Shown here: piece by piece, positions 50,526 to 61,130 of the stretch
How positions within the stretch are numbered: the stretch's first letter is position 1
Layout of the letters: each line of letters begins with the position of its first letter
Made by a program: the position numbers and the translations under genes
Origin: Butyrivibrio sp. MC2021
GTDB lineage: Bacteria; Bacillota; Clostridia; Lachnospirales; Lachnospiraceae
Assembly: GCF_000621605.1 (NCBI RefSeq)
Contig: NZ_JHXX01000007.1
Location: 62,001-126,000 of the forward strand
Reading direction: 5' to 3'
Length of the DNA: 64,000 nt
The notes under the pieces: generated by a model
Database searches by the model: none
What the model saw: only the letters and a program-made list of their open reading frames with translations
Told to the model about the DNA's origin: nothing

Positions 50526-53500
50526 TTACTGGTTCGAGGACTTTTTTATCACCTGAACATTAAGTGTCTTGCTGAATCCTGATCCATCCCGGAGGCTTAC
50601 GGTAATCTTGGCCGTGCCCTCTTTGTAGGGATAAATTATAATTCCCGCCGCATTAGATCGGGTTCCGTAGTAAGCACTGCATATGGTAGTATCCAGACTG
50701 TAGACGCTTACAGGATATTTCACAGTATTTTCCACCTGAGAGTTCTCGTCCACTCCCACAACAGTGGGAACGGCAAGTTCATCATCCAGATCGATCACAA
50801 TGGTATCATCAAAGGCACCGGCCGCAGTGTAGACTGTATCACCACTTGAATTCTTGCTGGCGGTATATTTGATAAATTCTATCTTTGTTCCGGGATCCTT
50901 TCCCCTGAAGATCGAAGATTCCGCTTTAAAGTGGGATCCGTCGGCAGGGGTGGCATAAACAACCAGGCCAAAGTCCTTATATATCTTATCTCCGTTGTTG
51001 TCGTAGCCGTACCTGGCCAGGTCATCCATGAACTTTTCTTTGGTGTCCACCTTTACTTTTCCGTTTGAAAAAGTAAAGAAGGCCTTGTTCTTTTTGATTG
51101 TCTCCAGAAGCTCCGGATCATCCTTACTAAGTTTTCCGGATCCGTAGGGCTCCTTATATCCCACTATGTCATAATCCCAGATAACTCCTGTATTATCAGG
51201 AGTGCCATAGGCCTTACCCATCACTGCATTTACCGTGGCGGTGGCTCCATAGGCCATGTAGTTACTCTGATTGTCCTTAATTGTAAGATACAGTCCCGAA
51301 ACAGGAATTATGACCTTCAGGTTGATCTTGTTACTCTTTTTACTTCCATCAAGAGCCTTGCAGGTGATGGTGGTTTTTCCTTTAGAAAAAGCCCTTATAG
51401 TAGCTGTTGTCCTTCCTGTTTCAGAGTCAAAGGCTGTTCCCACAACCCGGGCAACACCGGGATTGGAGCTGGTAAAGGAAACCTTTTTGCCAAGCCTTGA
51501 ATCCGGGGAGTAGGCGGCGCCCACCAGTGTCAGGGTTGAATCATATTCATAGTTGTTCTCGTTATCATCTGATACGGGAATAAGGGTTGTCCAGTCGGAT
51601 CCGGCTCCCGCATTGGGATTATACAAGGTAACATTGGTAGCTTTCTGAGCTATATTAAAAATGGTCATGGCCTTGATATTGCTGTTATCAAGGGAAGAAA
51701 CCCTTACGGTGATATCGCCGCTGTAATTAAGGCCCTTTGTCACGGAGACCTTTCCGCTTGAAGTCACAGTAACTCCCGGCACATTCTTGATAGCGCCGGT
51801 TTCACTGTTATATGCGCCAACCTCCCACCTCAGGGTCTTGACGTTGGCATTGGTGGGAAGGACCTTGGCCTTAAAGGAGGCCTTTGTTCCTGCCTGAATA
51901 TAGGACTGACCTGATAATTCCAGGCCTGTCACAGGCTGCTTTACAGTAATCTTGATGGTCGTACTCTTTCCCGAGCCATCGGTGGAAGTGGCGGTTATCT
52001 TGGCTGTTCCCTTGGAAAGAGCTGTTATCCTTATCTCTTTTCCGGAATCTCCAACCTGATCAATTCTCACCACCTTGGAATTACTGTTCTTAAATACCGG
52101 AGCTTTGATATAGTCATCGAAGTCTCCGTCTTTGGTGGTCTGCTGAGCATATACAACCAGGGAGGGATATCTGTAATACCAGCCGGGAGTTGTATCCTCC
52201 GCAGGCTCAGGTGAATTATTAAAAAGAACTATCTCTTTTATTTTGCCAGACGAATCAGAAGTGATATAGCTTCCGGAGGTATCACTTAAGATCCTTATGC
52301 CGGTCACCGCCTTGTCGCTCAGAACCTTCACCTTGCAGGTGGCTTTTTTGCCGGAGCTGTCAAGGGGCTGACAGGTGACAGTGGCTGTTCCGGGGCCCAC
52401 AGGTTCAAGTTCAACCTTGGAAAGGCCGTAGCCTTCCGAATCTCCTGATATTTTAACAACCTTTGTGTTGGAACTGCTCCATTTAAACAGGGTGTAGTTG
52501 ATATCACCAACCGCTACTCCATCGCTGTTCTTGCGATATTCGATGGTTCCTACCCCAAGCTCTGCATAATCCGCTATTCCTGCAGCGGGAGAGGATAAAG
52601 TAATGCTCTTTTGATCAAGAGTTATGGTTTCAACGGTTCCGTTGGCCGAATCAATGCCGGTATCCTTGGGCTTCTTACCTAGCATGGCGGCCACATTGAC
52701 AACACCTGCCCCCATTCCGGGCTGGGTGGCCTTGGTGGCGGAGTTCTTAAGGACCTTCAGCATGGCATCGGGGCTGACATGGCCCACATAGCTCATATAA
52801 AGGGCACAGGCCCCCGCAACAATAGGGGATGCCATAGAGGTGCCGTCCTTGCTGCCATAGGTGCTTCCGCTGCCCATCAGTGAAGAATAGATGCCGGCTC
52901 CGGGAGCGGAGATATCCGCCCAGTCACCGTAATTGGAGAACTCGGCCAGGGTATTGTCCTTTTTGGTGGCGCAGACCCCTATGGTGTGCTCATATCTGGC
53001 GGGATATTTCACCAGATTGGAGCCGTCGTTACCCATGGCTGCCACCACGGTGACTCCCTGGGCATAGGCTGCGTCAAGGGCTGTCTTCATGGCTGCTGAA
53101 TATGTATTGGAGCCGATACTCATATTGATGATATCCGCTCTTCTTGCCTTATAATAAGTGCCGCTCTCGCCGTCAACGGCTCCGGCAACATACTGGATAG
53201 CCTTGACCATGTATGAAATAACAGGGGAACTGGGCTTACTGGGCCTGCAGACATTAATGGGAAGGATCTTGGCTCCGGGAGCCACTCCCGCTCCGCCCAG
53301 GTCATTGCCTATGGATGCGGCCACAAGGCCTGCCACATGGGTTCCGTGGCCATAGCCGTCTTCATTACTGTCATTAAGGCCCATGTCGTAGGTATCCTGA
53401 TTGACCTGCTCATAATTATCCACGATGGCATCCTTAAGGTCCTCATGATCAGTCTGGACGCCGGAATCAATGACAGCCACCACGATATCGCTGCTGCCCT

Positions 53501-54191
53501 TGGTGAGTTCCCAGGCATAAAAACTTCCCAGAGCCTCATGATACCATTGGTATTTTGAGTCAGTGGGTTTCAGCATGGGATCATCATTACCGGCTGCATA
53601 ATACTCCTCAGACCAGTTCTCAAAATCCCCGTATTCTTCTTCAAAAGACATATAGATATTGGCCTCAACAGCAGGCACATTGCTGTCAGGATCGATGCCG
53701 TATTCAAAGGCATCCACAACACTGAGGCCGCTGTCCTCAAGGCTTATGGTGGCAAGGCCGTAGGAATAGTCTATAAGCTCTCCACCGTAGGCCCTGGCTA
53801 TTCTGCCTGCTTCCTCCTCAGAAGAAGCAAGAGTTATAACCTGATCTTCCACATAATCGGTTCCTTCCTCCATCTCAAGAAGTTCGGAAAGAACGTCATT
53901 TTCCGCAAGCTCTGTTTTAATCTCCAGCTCTTCCTCGGTCAGCACCAGCTCTTCTGCAGATTCCTCAGAAGACTCTTTTGTGGTCTCTTCAGGAATCTCC
54001 GGAAGAAGCTCCGGCTCCTCCGATAGCAGTTCCTCCGATAATAGCTCCTCCTCCGGTAACAGTTCCTCATATAATTCCACATCAAAATCAGCCTGCGAGG
54101 ATGCGCAGGCTGTTTGAGTGTTGTCTATTAACATTGCGGCAGCCATAAATAATGCCAGTTTTCTTGCTGCCCCCACCCTTTTGTACCTCAA
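50526..54191 (-). CDS. Secreted subtilisin-like serine protease with BIG_2 repeats (paralogue)
   Basis: 1221 residues from a TTG with AAGGAAG nine nt upstream; a GTG five codons later, preceded by GAGG, is the alternative start. A signal peptide (1-31) is followed by an acidic Glu-rich segment (35-100), an I9-like propeptide (VITLASSEEEAGRIARAYG, about 115-180) and an S8 domain with D242, H282 and S452. BIG_2-like repeats occupy about 520-960, and the C-terminal region shares G-x-AYG-x-P and AFFT-type motifs with the neighbouring subtilase. The two are tail-to-tail paralogues that have diverged in their repeat regions. Secretion is expected; no anchor is seen. Confidence 0.94.
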   Translation of the reverse strand: MRYKRVGAARKLALFMAAAMLIDNTQTACASSQADFDVELYEELLPEEELLSEELLSEEPELLPEIPEETTKESSEESAEELVLTEEELEIKTELAENDVLSELLEMEEGTDYVEDQVITLASSEEEAGRIARAYGGELIDYSYGLATISLEDSGLSVVDAFEYGIDPDSNVPAVEANIYMSFEEEYGDFENWSEEYYAAGNDDPMLKPTDSKYQWYHEALGSFYAWELTKGSSDIVVAVIDSGVQTDHEDLKDAIVDNYEQVNQDTYDMGLNDSNEDGYGHGTHVAGLVAASIGNDLGGAGVAPGAKILPINVCRPSKPSSPVISYMVKAIQYVAGAVDGESGTYYKARRADIINMSIGSNTYSAAMKTALDAAYAQGVTVVAAMGNDGSNLVKYPARYEHTIGVCATKKDNTLAEFSNYGDWADISAPGAGIYSSLMGSGSTYGSKDGTSMASPIVAGACALYMSYVGHVSPDAMLKVLKNSATKATQPGMGAGVVNVAAMLGKKPKDTGIDSANGTVETITLDQKSITLSSPAAGIADYAELGVGTIEYRKNSDGVAVGDINYTLFKWSSSNTKVVKISGDSEGYGLSKVELEPVGPGTATVTCQPLDSSGKKATCKVKVLSDKAVTGIRILSDTSGSYITSDSSGKIKEIVLFNNSPEPAEDTTPGWYYRYPSLVVYAQQTTKDGDFDDYIKAPVFKNSNSKVVRIDQVGDSGKEIRITALSKGTAKITATSTDGSGKSTTIKITVKQPVTGLELSGQSYIQAGTKASFKAKVLPTNANVKTLRWEVGAYNSETGAIKNVPGVTVTSSGKVSVTKGLNYSGDITVRVSSLDNSNIKAMTIFNIAQKATNVTLYNPNAGAGSDWTTLIPVSDDNENNYEYDSTLTLVGAAYSPDSRLGKKVSFTSSNPGVARVVGTAFDSETGRTTATIRAFSKGKTTITCKALDGSKKSNKINLKVIIPVSGLYLTIKDNQSNYMAYGATATVNAVMGKAYGTPDNTGVIWDYDIVGYKEPYGSGKLSKDDPELLETIKKNKAFFTFSNGKVKVDTKEKFMDDLARYGYDNNGDKIYKDFGLVVYATPADGSHFKAESSIFRGKDPGTKIEFIKYTASKNSSGDTVYTAAGAFDDTIVIDLDDELAVPTVVGVDENSQVENTVKYPVSVYSLDTTICSAYYGTRSNAAGIIIYPYKEGTAKITVSLRDGSGFSKTLNVQVIKKSSNQ

Positions 54192-54290
54192 ATTACTCTA
54201 CTTCCTTTCATATCTTGTAAGTCAATTATATAACAGATACCCGGCAAAAGGGCGCTTTTATGCACTTTTAACACATAACTAAAGAAATTT

Positions 54291-57200
54291 TCAGAGATTT
54301 GGCCCCATTATTTTGGTGCCGGTTATCGAAGTATCGATAAGTTTTAGGTTCTGGCCCGAGTAGTTTCCGAACATGCCTTTAATCCTGCACTTCTCAAAGG
54401 TGAGATTTCTGATGGTAACATAGGCGCTGTTTGCGGGATCATAATGGCTCATAAAGCAGCAGTATGCCGCATCATTTTTACCCTGATAAGCTCTGATATC
54501 AGTGTTCTTCACATACATGGTGTCGCAGACTACAAATTCCGACTGTAGATATCCGGACTGCTTGGGCTTATTGTTGGGCTCCACATAGATGCCGCACTGC
54601 GGGGCTGTGCCGTGGCTGTCTCTGATAAGGCAATCCTCCACTCTGAGACCCTGCTTATAATCCTTGTCGGTGCCAAGGTCAACAACGGATATGCCGTTTC
54701 GTCTGTTGTTGAAGATCTCACAGTTCTTTACGGTGATGTTTCTGCAGCCTATGCTTGCTGCGAAAAGAGCTCTTGTGCCGATATAGATTCCATCACCCCA
54801 GTTCTCATAGATCATCATGTCGGATATGGTCACATTGCAGGCGCCGGCCAGATAAATACCATGTCCGCTCTCGCCGCCGGAACCTGTATGCCTGTTTCTC
54901 TCGCCCCAGATCTGACCTCCAGAGATCTCGATATTGTCAGGAACAACCTCGCCTTCGCCGTAGTCCAGTTTTTCACCCTGAACAATGATAACTCCGTAGT
55001 CTCCCAGGTTATTTCCCTGAACTCTCAGGATGGCATCGGGATCCATCACCAGTCTTACACCGGAAGTCACATGGATACCTGTGGAGAGCATATCCGAGCC
55101 GGATATGATATTAAAGGCAGACACATCATAAACTCCGCCGGGAACAAAGACTGTAACGTCACTTTCCTTGTGGCCTGCTTTTTTGCTGTTTTCATGGGCC
55201 TTTTTGATGGCTTCGTTGATGGCCACATTATCTGACCTGCCGTCTCCGGGGGATGCGCCGAAATCGGTTATTACATTGATTCCTTCCACATGCTCGGAAA
55301 TATAAACGGTGCAGCTGGCCTTCTTTCCGTTGGAAGTTGTGACCGTCACCTCAACCTTGCCGGTGGAATTGGCCTTAAGGGCCAGGGCCTGTCCGCCTGT
55401 GGTGGTGATCTCTCCATTCTTTCCAAAGAAGGAGCCGTTGTCATAGCCCGCAATTATCTTCTGGGCATCGGAAGCGTTCTTTACACCTCTTACCACATTG
55501 GCATCAATTGCCGCCGTCTCCAGGGCTTCGCTGTTTCCTATGGTCCAGGTAAAGGATACATTCTCGCCAAAGGCCTCCTCGGGACTTACTACGGGAGTGA
55601 GCATGTTGTATGCTGCCCAGCTGCTTTCCTTTACTGTAGATTCATTTTCCGCATTCTCGTTCTTAAGTCCCATATAAAGGGCCTTTTTATCGATGGACAG
55701 TTTGGACACGGGCTCACTTACCCTGATTCCGAAGCTGGCCTTGAGACCGGAGCCGTCATTTAAAGTGGCTGTGATGGTGGCTGAGCCCGCTCCCTTGGCA
55801 GTTACCTTGCCGGAGTTCTTGTTGACGGTGGCCACGGTCACATCAGAACTTGTGTAAATGAACTTCTGAACCTCGGATTTTACCTTGCTGTCACCGGAAA
55901 CCAGATAAGCCACAGCCTTGGGACTGAAGCTCTTTCCCTTTTCCAGGGTATAGGTCAGATTACCGAATTCGATGCAGTTGGCATTTCCGTGAATCGTCAC
56001 AGTACAGGTGGCTTTGAAGGAAGCCCCCTTCTTATTTGTGGCTGTGGTCTCAGCCTGGATCTTTACGGTCTTCTTGGCGGTGTCATTGCTCTTCTTTGCC
56101 TTGATAAGAACCTTATTTCCGTCATTCTCATAAAGGTCGGTGGTGACTGTAAGAGCTTCGCTCTCCTTATCATCTTCCACAAAGCAGATGTCCTCTGCAT
56201 ACTCCTTGGGGATGGTCCATATAACTCCCGCTTTCTCAGGAGCTGTAGGTGTCAAAATAGCGGAAAGCTCTGTGGCCACGCCTCTTCCAAGGGTTATCTT
56301 TGAATTGGAAAGAGCAATCTTACTTACCTCATTGGAGGTGACCCTCACCTTGCAGGATAAGGTCTTTGTCTTTTTTGCTCCCATTGGAAGATACTTGGCC
56401 TTAAGAGTAATATTACCCTTACTGTCCACATTTCCTGCTCCGATGGTGCAGGTTCCGTCGGGATGTTTTTCTATTCCCACGTATTTATTTGCTGAAAGCT
56501 CCCAGTCAATTGACCCCTGAAGCTTGGAGATCTCAATAGCTTCTCCGTTTTCATCAAAGCCGCCGGTGCAGCCGTAGCCTTCAGAAGAAGCCGGCGTAAA
56601 TACCACTGAAACTGTATATTCTGCTCCGGGCTTCATGGATACGGTGCTTGCACTTAAGGCAGCGCTCTTTACAGGCACATAGATCCTGACAATGGCATTC
56701 TCATCATCCTCTGAAGCCACGCCCTCTGTAGTATTCTCGGCTTTTACCCTGATGCAGCCGGGCTTAAGGGCCGTGAGCTTACCGGTCTTTTTCTCGATGA
56801 CAGCCTTATCGGTCTCGGTGCCGTCAAGATTCGTTACAGTCCAGTAAACCTCCTTATTAAGGGGCTGGTCCTTCTTGTTTCCGCCGTTAAGGATGGCATT
56901 TAGCTTGAGGGTCTTTTCCACTGCCACAAGGCCCTTTCCTGTGTCGATCTCAATGGACTTCACAGGATTGCCTACATTAACGGAGCATTTTGCACTTGCA
57001 TCTCCCGCAGAGGCGGTAATGACAGCCTTGCCCTTTGACCTTGCGACAAATACTCCGATGGTCTTGCCGCTTTCGTCAGTCCTTGTTTCTATAAGTTCTG
57101 CAACAGCATTGTTGCTGCTTGTAAACTCGATTTCTCCGATGCCCGTTGCAGGTATAACGGAAACAACCTTTATCTCAAAAAGATTGCCCTCCCCGGCCTT

Positions 57201-60200
57201 TAATGTGCTGTCGGAGAGTTTTATTGCTGTTATCTTGTCATAGACATTTACCCTGAACTTGGCCACAAGGCCGGTCCAGAGATTCTTGGCTATGATCACG
57301 GTGGTACCGGCGCTCTTTCCCTTGACGGTACCGTCTGAGGTCACCGTGGCAACAGCCATATTCTCTGAGCTGTAGTAAACATCTGTGTTGGCAGGGTTTG
57401 AAGGAGTGTAGCTCGAAGCCACCTGAACTGTTTCTCCCTGGGCCACCGACAGGCTCTCGCCATAGCTCTGGCGGCTGGAGGTGATCAGCTTTCCGCCGCA
57501 GGTTATAAGAAGCTCCCTGTCATCTATTTCTGCTGCCCCGGGATTGGAGGGATCTGCGATCACCACTTTCCAGCTTCCGTATACTGCTCCGTCATCCAGG
57601 GATGTGGCATAGATGAAGGCAAACTGCGTAGCTGCAGGCCACAGATCTGTGTATCCGTCCTTATTTACGTCCTCGGAATGGATAGCAACGGTAACAGTGT
57701 TTCCCATAGCTGCATCGGTCTGAGTCCTGCTGACCGGCATCTTTCCGCTCTCTGTCAAAAAGCCGGCTACAAGAGGATCTGAGGTGGTCCAGAGGATCCT
57801 TCCATCCTCATCCTTTTCTTTGTCAGGTAAAATAAACTGCGCTGTGAGATCCAGACTGTAGCCCTCGTCGCCCTCTCTGGTTCCGCGAAGGAGCACATAG
57901 CCTTCAGCCCCAACGTCGATTGTGGTAGGCTCATAGGCCCATCCTGCGTAGAAGGTCATATCTTCGGATACGAGAACAGGGAAGCTTGCAGGGGTTTTAA
58001 GATCTTCATCCTCAAACCATCCCGTAAACTTAAATCCGCTCTTTACAGGCTCTCTGTCAGGGGCTTCCACCATCTCACCGGGAGCTGCTTCCGCATAAGG
58101 AATATAGCTTCCGCCTCTTGTGTCAAAAGTCACCTTTCTTCTGGCTTCTTCCCACTGGGCGTAAAGGGTAATAACGCTTCCGTCAATGTAACCAAGGTTT
58201 TTGACCAGAGCGCAGTTGGTATATGTTTTTCCGCTGCCGTCGGCTCTTGTATTCCAGCCCGCAAAGTCATAGGCATTGGATCTCTCAAATTCATTCTCGG
58301 GAAGATATTCCTCCAGGTCATAGACATACTCGGCATCTATCATAAGACCCTGGGCATCCTCTGCATTGGCCTCAAAGGTAACCAAATAGGAATTGGGGGT
58401 ATATCTGGCCACCAGCTTGTTGTCAGCTACTTTTTCCCACTCTGTGAAGGTGTAGCCCTTCTTGTAAGGAATCGGAAGATCCTGGGGCTCTTCCTCCGGG
58501 AAATGCAGTACATAGGATCTGCTGCAGCTTCCTCCGTCGGGATCCAGATCTGTTCTTTCATAGGTTCTCACGGAAACCGTCTCGCAGATCCAGAAGTCTT
58601 TCCTGATGCTTCTTACGGCATATTCCAGCTCTTCGCTGTGGTAGTCATCCTTCATGAAGGAATCGATATAGCAGAAGCTCTCCTTGCCGGATGAAGCGGA
58701 AAGCCTTTTTACCACCTGTCCGTCCCTGACAACCTCATAGCTCTGGGCGCCAACTCCCGCATCCCAAGTCAGGGTCACGGTGTTGAATCTGTCAACGCTG
58801 GCTTTTAGCTCCGCCGGAGCATGCGGGAATACCCATACGTAGAAGGATTCCGTCGAATCGCCGCAGATGGCTGTAATAAGGGTGCTGCCGATCTCATGTC
58901 CCTTTACAACGCCGGTAATCGGATTGACAGAGGCAACCTTTGGATCAGAGGATAACCAGTAGGGCTCCTCGGGAAGGGGTGCCTCCTCAGGAATAGACCT
59001 CAGTTTAAAGGTGTACTCCTTGCCCATTTCCACGTCTTCGCAGCCGTCAATGGTAACTCCCAGGAGCTTTGGTTCCACAATAATGTTAAAAGAGCTCTCT
59101 GCATGATTGCCGAACTCATCGGCCATAAGTGCTCTTGCTGTGATGGTAGCGCATCCTGCGGCTTTGCCGTAGAGGTATCCGTTGACCACAGTGACAACAT
59201 CCGTGTCACTGCTTGTATACTCAAGCCTTCTGTTTACCGCATTCTTTGGGAAAACAGCGGCTCTTATCTTCTTGGACTCGCTGATGCCAAGATGAAGGTT
59301 CTCCATACCGTCGTCAAAAACGATCTCCGAGGGAGCCACCGGTGTTCCGGAATAGTCCTCGTTATCTGTGGTATAGGCCTTGATCTTGATATTGCAGTTG
59401 TGATTATCTCCATAGTCCTCCCAGAAGCTTTCATCATTTTCAAGAATGAAGCTCTGTCCCTTTTCAGCTTCCGTGTGTGTTATATACCAGGAAAAGGCCT
59501 CGCTTTCAAAGCCAAAGTATCCTGAGGGGATACTCTGATCATCTCCCTGGTACAGAGGGTTATAGAACTCTGCCACCACAGAAAATACCGTGCCGGGAGG
59601 AAGGTCTACAGTTTCATCCAGCTTGATGGTGGTAAATCCCGCATAGGTCAGAACACCTGAGGTCTGACTTGCCAGAGTTCCGCTCTCCGGATTCTCCTCA
59701 GGATCTTCAAGATCTGTATAAACAGAAATTGTGTATTCGGTGCCTGCAGCTCCGCAGTATACACCAACAGCCTGCAGCGTCTCTCCGGCAGCTCCGCTGG
59801 GGGCTTTGGAAGTGAAGACATTGGCTGCCTTTTTAGCTTTTACGGTATCCACGTCCATTCCACCGTCGTACTGATAATTGTTGTCGTAATTATCGGCACC
59901 TTCCATCTCGAAGGCGTGAACAAAATCATATAAGCTGGCATCATAGTAGGACAGCCAGAAATATCCGTCATATTCCTGGTTGTCATCAAGATTACCCTCA
60001 GTCCAGCTGTTTCTCACAAGCCAGGCTCCGTCTGCGGGCGGAGTATAGGTAAAGTGCTCTTTTGGGAAATTGTCATCCCATCCCACTACAGCCACGGAAT
60101 GGTTGGCATAGCTAAATTCAGGATTGTAGAAAGAATTATACTTTGGATTGTAGACACCGGCCTGACTTCCGCCTTCAAAGGGGCTTACAGCGCAAAAACT

Positions 60201-61076
60201 GAAGGCTGCGGCTCCACACTTTTTTATCAGATTCTTGATAGGTACCAGGTTGTCGATACTGTATTCCTGGTCGTAATAGCTCTGGAGGTGGGCCATATCA
60301 TCATAGGCAAGACCCTCATCGATTATGCGATAGTTGAGCTCCTGGGCCTCACTATAGGGGAGAGTCTCCTCTGAGGCCGCACCGGTCCAATTGGCAAGAA
60401 CGTTCTCTGAAAGAAAAACATTTCCTCCAAGATCCAGCATATTTACGCCGGTTTCATGGCAGCTGTTGTAATCCCCCGCGGTTCCTCCCAGGGGATCTTC
60501 AACTGTTCTGTAGGAAAAATAAGCAAGATGCAGCTTGGAATATTCGGGACTGTAGTAATTAGGCAGATTCCCGTTATTCATCATATTTATCTCGGCCAGA
60601 GCCAAAGATGAAAATGCCCAGCAGGTTCCGTAGTCGCCCTGGTCATGAAGAGCCGGCAGATTGGGAGTCACATAGTACTCCTCCGGTTCATCCTCCTCAG
60701 ACAAAAGTGACAGCCCGGAGGGATCATCTCCCCCCAGGCTACTTATATTCATCTTATGATCCAACTCACGAAATCCGGTAGGTGCGCGGCTCTGCTGATC
60801 TTCCTCGGGATAAAATGTGGCGGGATCCTCGGAATCTTCATCCAGAAGCTCTTCCTGAAGCTCAGCAGTCTCATCGGAAGATTCAAATTCTTCGAAGTCT
60901 CCCGCAGTATCTTCCTCAGAAAGAAGCTCCTCTTCCGGGGCATAGTCAATAAGAGAAGCCTCTTTGGAAGATTCTTCCTCCAAAAGAAGGTTCTCCTCGG
61001 ATGCCGCATAGACTCCCTGGGTCCCTGTCAGCACCAGATTGGTAGCCAAAAGCAGCGAAATCAGCCTTTTCTTCAT
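54291..61076 (-). CDS. Giant secreted protein: papain-like protease, InlB repeats, BIG_2 repeats and C-terminal beta-helix
   Basis: The start is set at the ATG 61076 (MKKRL), nine nt after AGGGGG; a GTG six codons upstream overlaps that box. 2261 residues: signal peptide (1-25), acidic segment (26-100), C1A peptidase (about 125-380) with C152 in DYGTCWAFS, H326 in ANHSVAVVGWD and N356 in RNSWTEG. A lectin-like beta region, then InlB/Flg_new-type repeats (about 870-1060), many BIG_2 domains (about 1180-1900), and a right-handed parallel beta-helix (about 1940-2261) starting VITDFGASPGDGRSDN, as in Pectate_lyase_3/GH28-like proteins. No polysaccharide-cleaving residues could be assigned with confidence. 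Protease and carbohydrate-active modules in one chain suggest attack on plant wall glycoproteins, but this is inference. Confidence 0.92.
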   Translation of the reverse strand: MKKRLISLLLATNLVLTGTQGVYAASEENLLLEEESSKEASLIDYAPEEELLSEEDTAGDFEEFESSDETAELQEELLDEDSEDPATFYPEEDQQSRAPTGFRELDHKMNISSLGGDDPSGLSLLSEEDEPEEYYVTPNLPALHDQGDYGTCWAFSSLALAEINMMNNGNLPNYYSPEYSKLHLAYFSYRTVEDPLGGTAGDYNSCHETGVNMLDLGGNVFLSENVLANWTGAASEETLPYSEAQELNYRIIDEGLAYDDMAHLQSYYDQEYSIDNLVPIKNLIKKCGAAAFSFCAVSPFEGGSQAGVYNPKYNSFYNPEFSYANHSVAVVGWDDNFPKEHFTYTPPADGAWLVRNSWTEGNLDDNQEYDGYFWLSYYDASLYDFVHAFEMEGADNYDNNYQYDGGMDVDTVKAKKAANVFTSKAPSGAAGETLQAVGVYCGAAGTEYTISVYTDLEDPEENPESGTLASQTSGVLTYAGFTTIKLDETVDLPPGTVFSVVAEFYNPLYQGDDQSIPSGYFGFESEAFSWYITHTEAEKGQSFILENDESFWEDYGDNHNCNIKIKAYTTDNEDYSGTPVAPSEIVFDDGMENLHLGISESKKIRAAVFPKNAVNRRLEYTSSDTDVVTVVNGYLYGKAAGCATITARALMADEFGNHAESSFNIIVEPKLLGVTIDGCEDVEMGKEYTFKLRSIPEEAPLPEEPYWLSSDPKVASVNPITGVVKGHEIGSTLITAICGDSTESFYVWVFPHAPAELKASVDRFNTVTLTWDAGVGAQSYEVVRDGQVVKRLSASSGKESFCYIDSFMKDDYHSEELEYAVRSIRKDFWICETVSVRTYERTDLDPDGGSCSRSYVLHFPEEEPQDLPIPYKKGYTFTEWEKVADNKLVARYTPNSYLVTFEANAEDAQGLMIDAEYVYDLEEYLPENEFERSNAYDFAGWNTRADGSGKTYTNCALVKNLGYIDGSVITLYAQWEEARRKVTFDTRGGSYIPYAEAAPGEMVEAPDREPVKSGFKFTGWFEDEDLKTPASFPVLVSEDMTFYAGWAYEPTTIDVGAEGYVLLRGTREGDEGYSLDLTAQFILPDKEKDEDGRILWTTSDPLVAGFLTESGKMPVSRTQTDAAMGNTVTVAIHSEDVNKDGYTDLWPAATQFAFIYATSLDDGAVYGSWKVVIADPSNPGAAEIDDRELLITCGGKLITSSRQSYGESLSVAQGETVQVASSYTPSNPANTDVYYSSENMAVATVTSDGTVKGKSAGTTVIIAKNLWTGLVAKFRVNVYDKITAIKLSDSTLKAGEGNLFEIKVVSVIPATGIGEIEFTSSNNAVAELIETRTDESGKTIGVFVARSKGKAVITASAGDASAKCSVNVGNPVKSIEIDTGKGLVAVEKTLKLNAILNGGNKKDQPLNKEVYWTVTNLDGTETDKAVIEKKTGKLTALKPGCIRVKAENTTEGVASEDDENAIVRIYVPVKSAALSASTVSMKPGAEYTVSVVFTPASSEGYGCTGGFDENGEAIEISKLQGSIDWELSANKYVGIEKHPDGTCTIGAGNVDSKGNITLKAKYLPMGAKKTKTLSCKVRVTSNEVSKIALSNSKITLGRGVATELSAILTPTAPEKAGVIWTIPKEYAEDICFVEDDKESEALTVTTDLYENDGNKVLIKAKKSNDTAKKTVKIQAETTATNKKGASFKATCTVTIHGNANCIEFGNLTYTLEKGKSFSPKAVAYLVSGDSKVKSEVQKFIYTSSDVTVATVNKNSGKVTAKGAGSATITATLNDGSGLKASFGIRVSEPVSKLSIDKKALYMGLKNENAENESTVKESSWAAYNMLTPVVSPEEAFGENVSFTWTIGNSEALETAAIDANVVRGVKNASDAQKIIAGYDNGSFFGKNGEITTTGGQALALKANSTGKVEVTVTTSNGKKASCTVYISEHVEGINVITDFGASPGDGRSDNVAINEAIKKAHENSKKAGHKESDVTVFVPGGVYDVSAFNIISGSDMLSTGIHVTSGVRLVMDPDAILRVQGNNLGDYGVIIVQGEKLDYGEGEVVPDNIEISGGQIWGERNRHTGSGGESGHGIYLAGACNVTISDMMIYENWGDGIYIGTRALFAASIGCRNITVKNCEIFNNRRNGISVVDLGTDKDYKQGLRVEDCLIRDSHGTAPQCGIYVEPNNKPKQSGYLQSEFVVCDTMYVKNTDIRAYQGKNDAAYCCFMSHYDPANSAYVTIRNLTFEKCRIKGMFGNYSGQNLKLIDTSITGTKIMGPNL

Positions 61077-61130
61077 AACACTAATCCCCCTCACAAGATA
61101 AGTAATTATTTAGTAAAGCCTTATTTGCAA

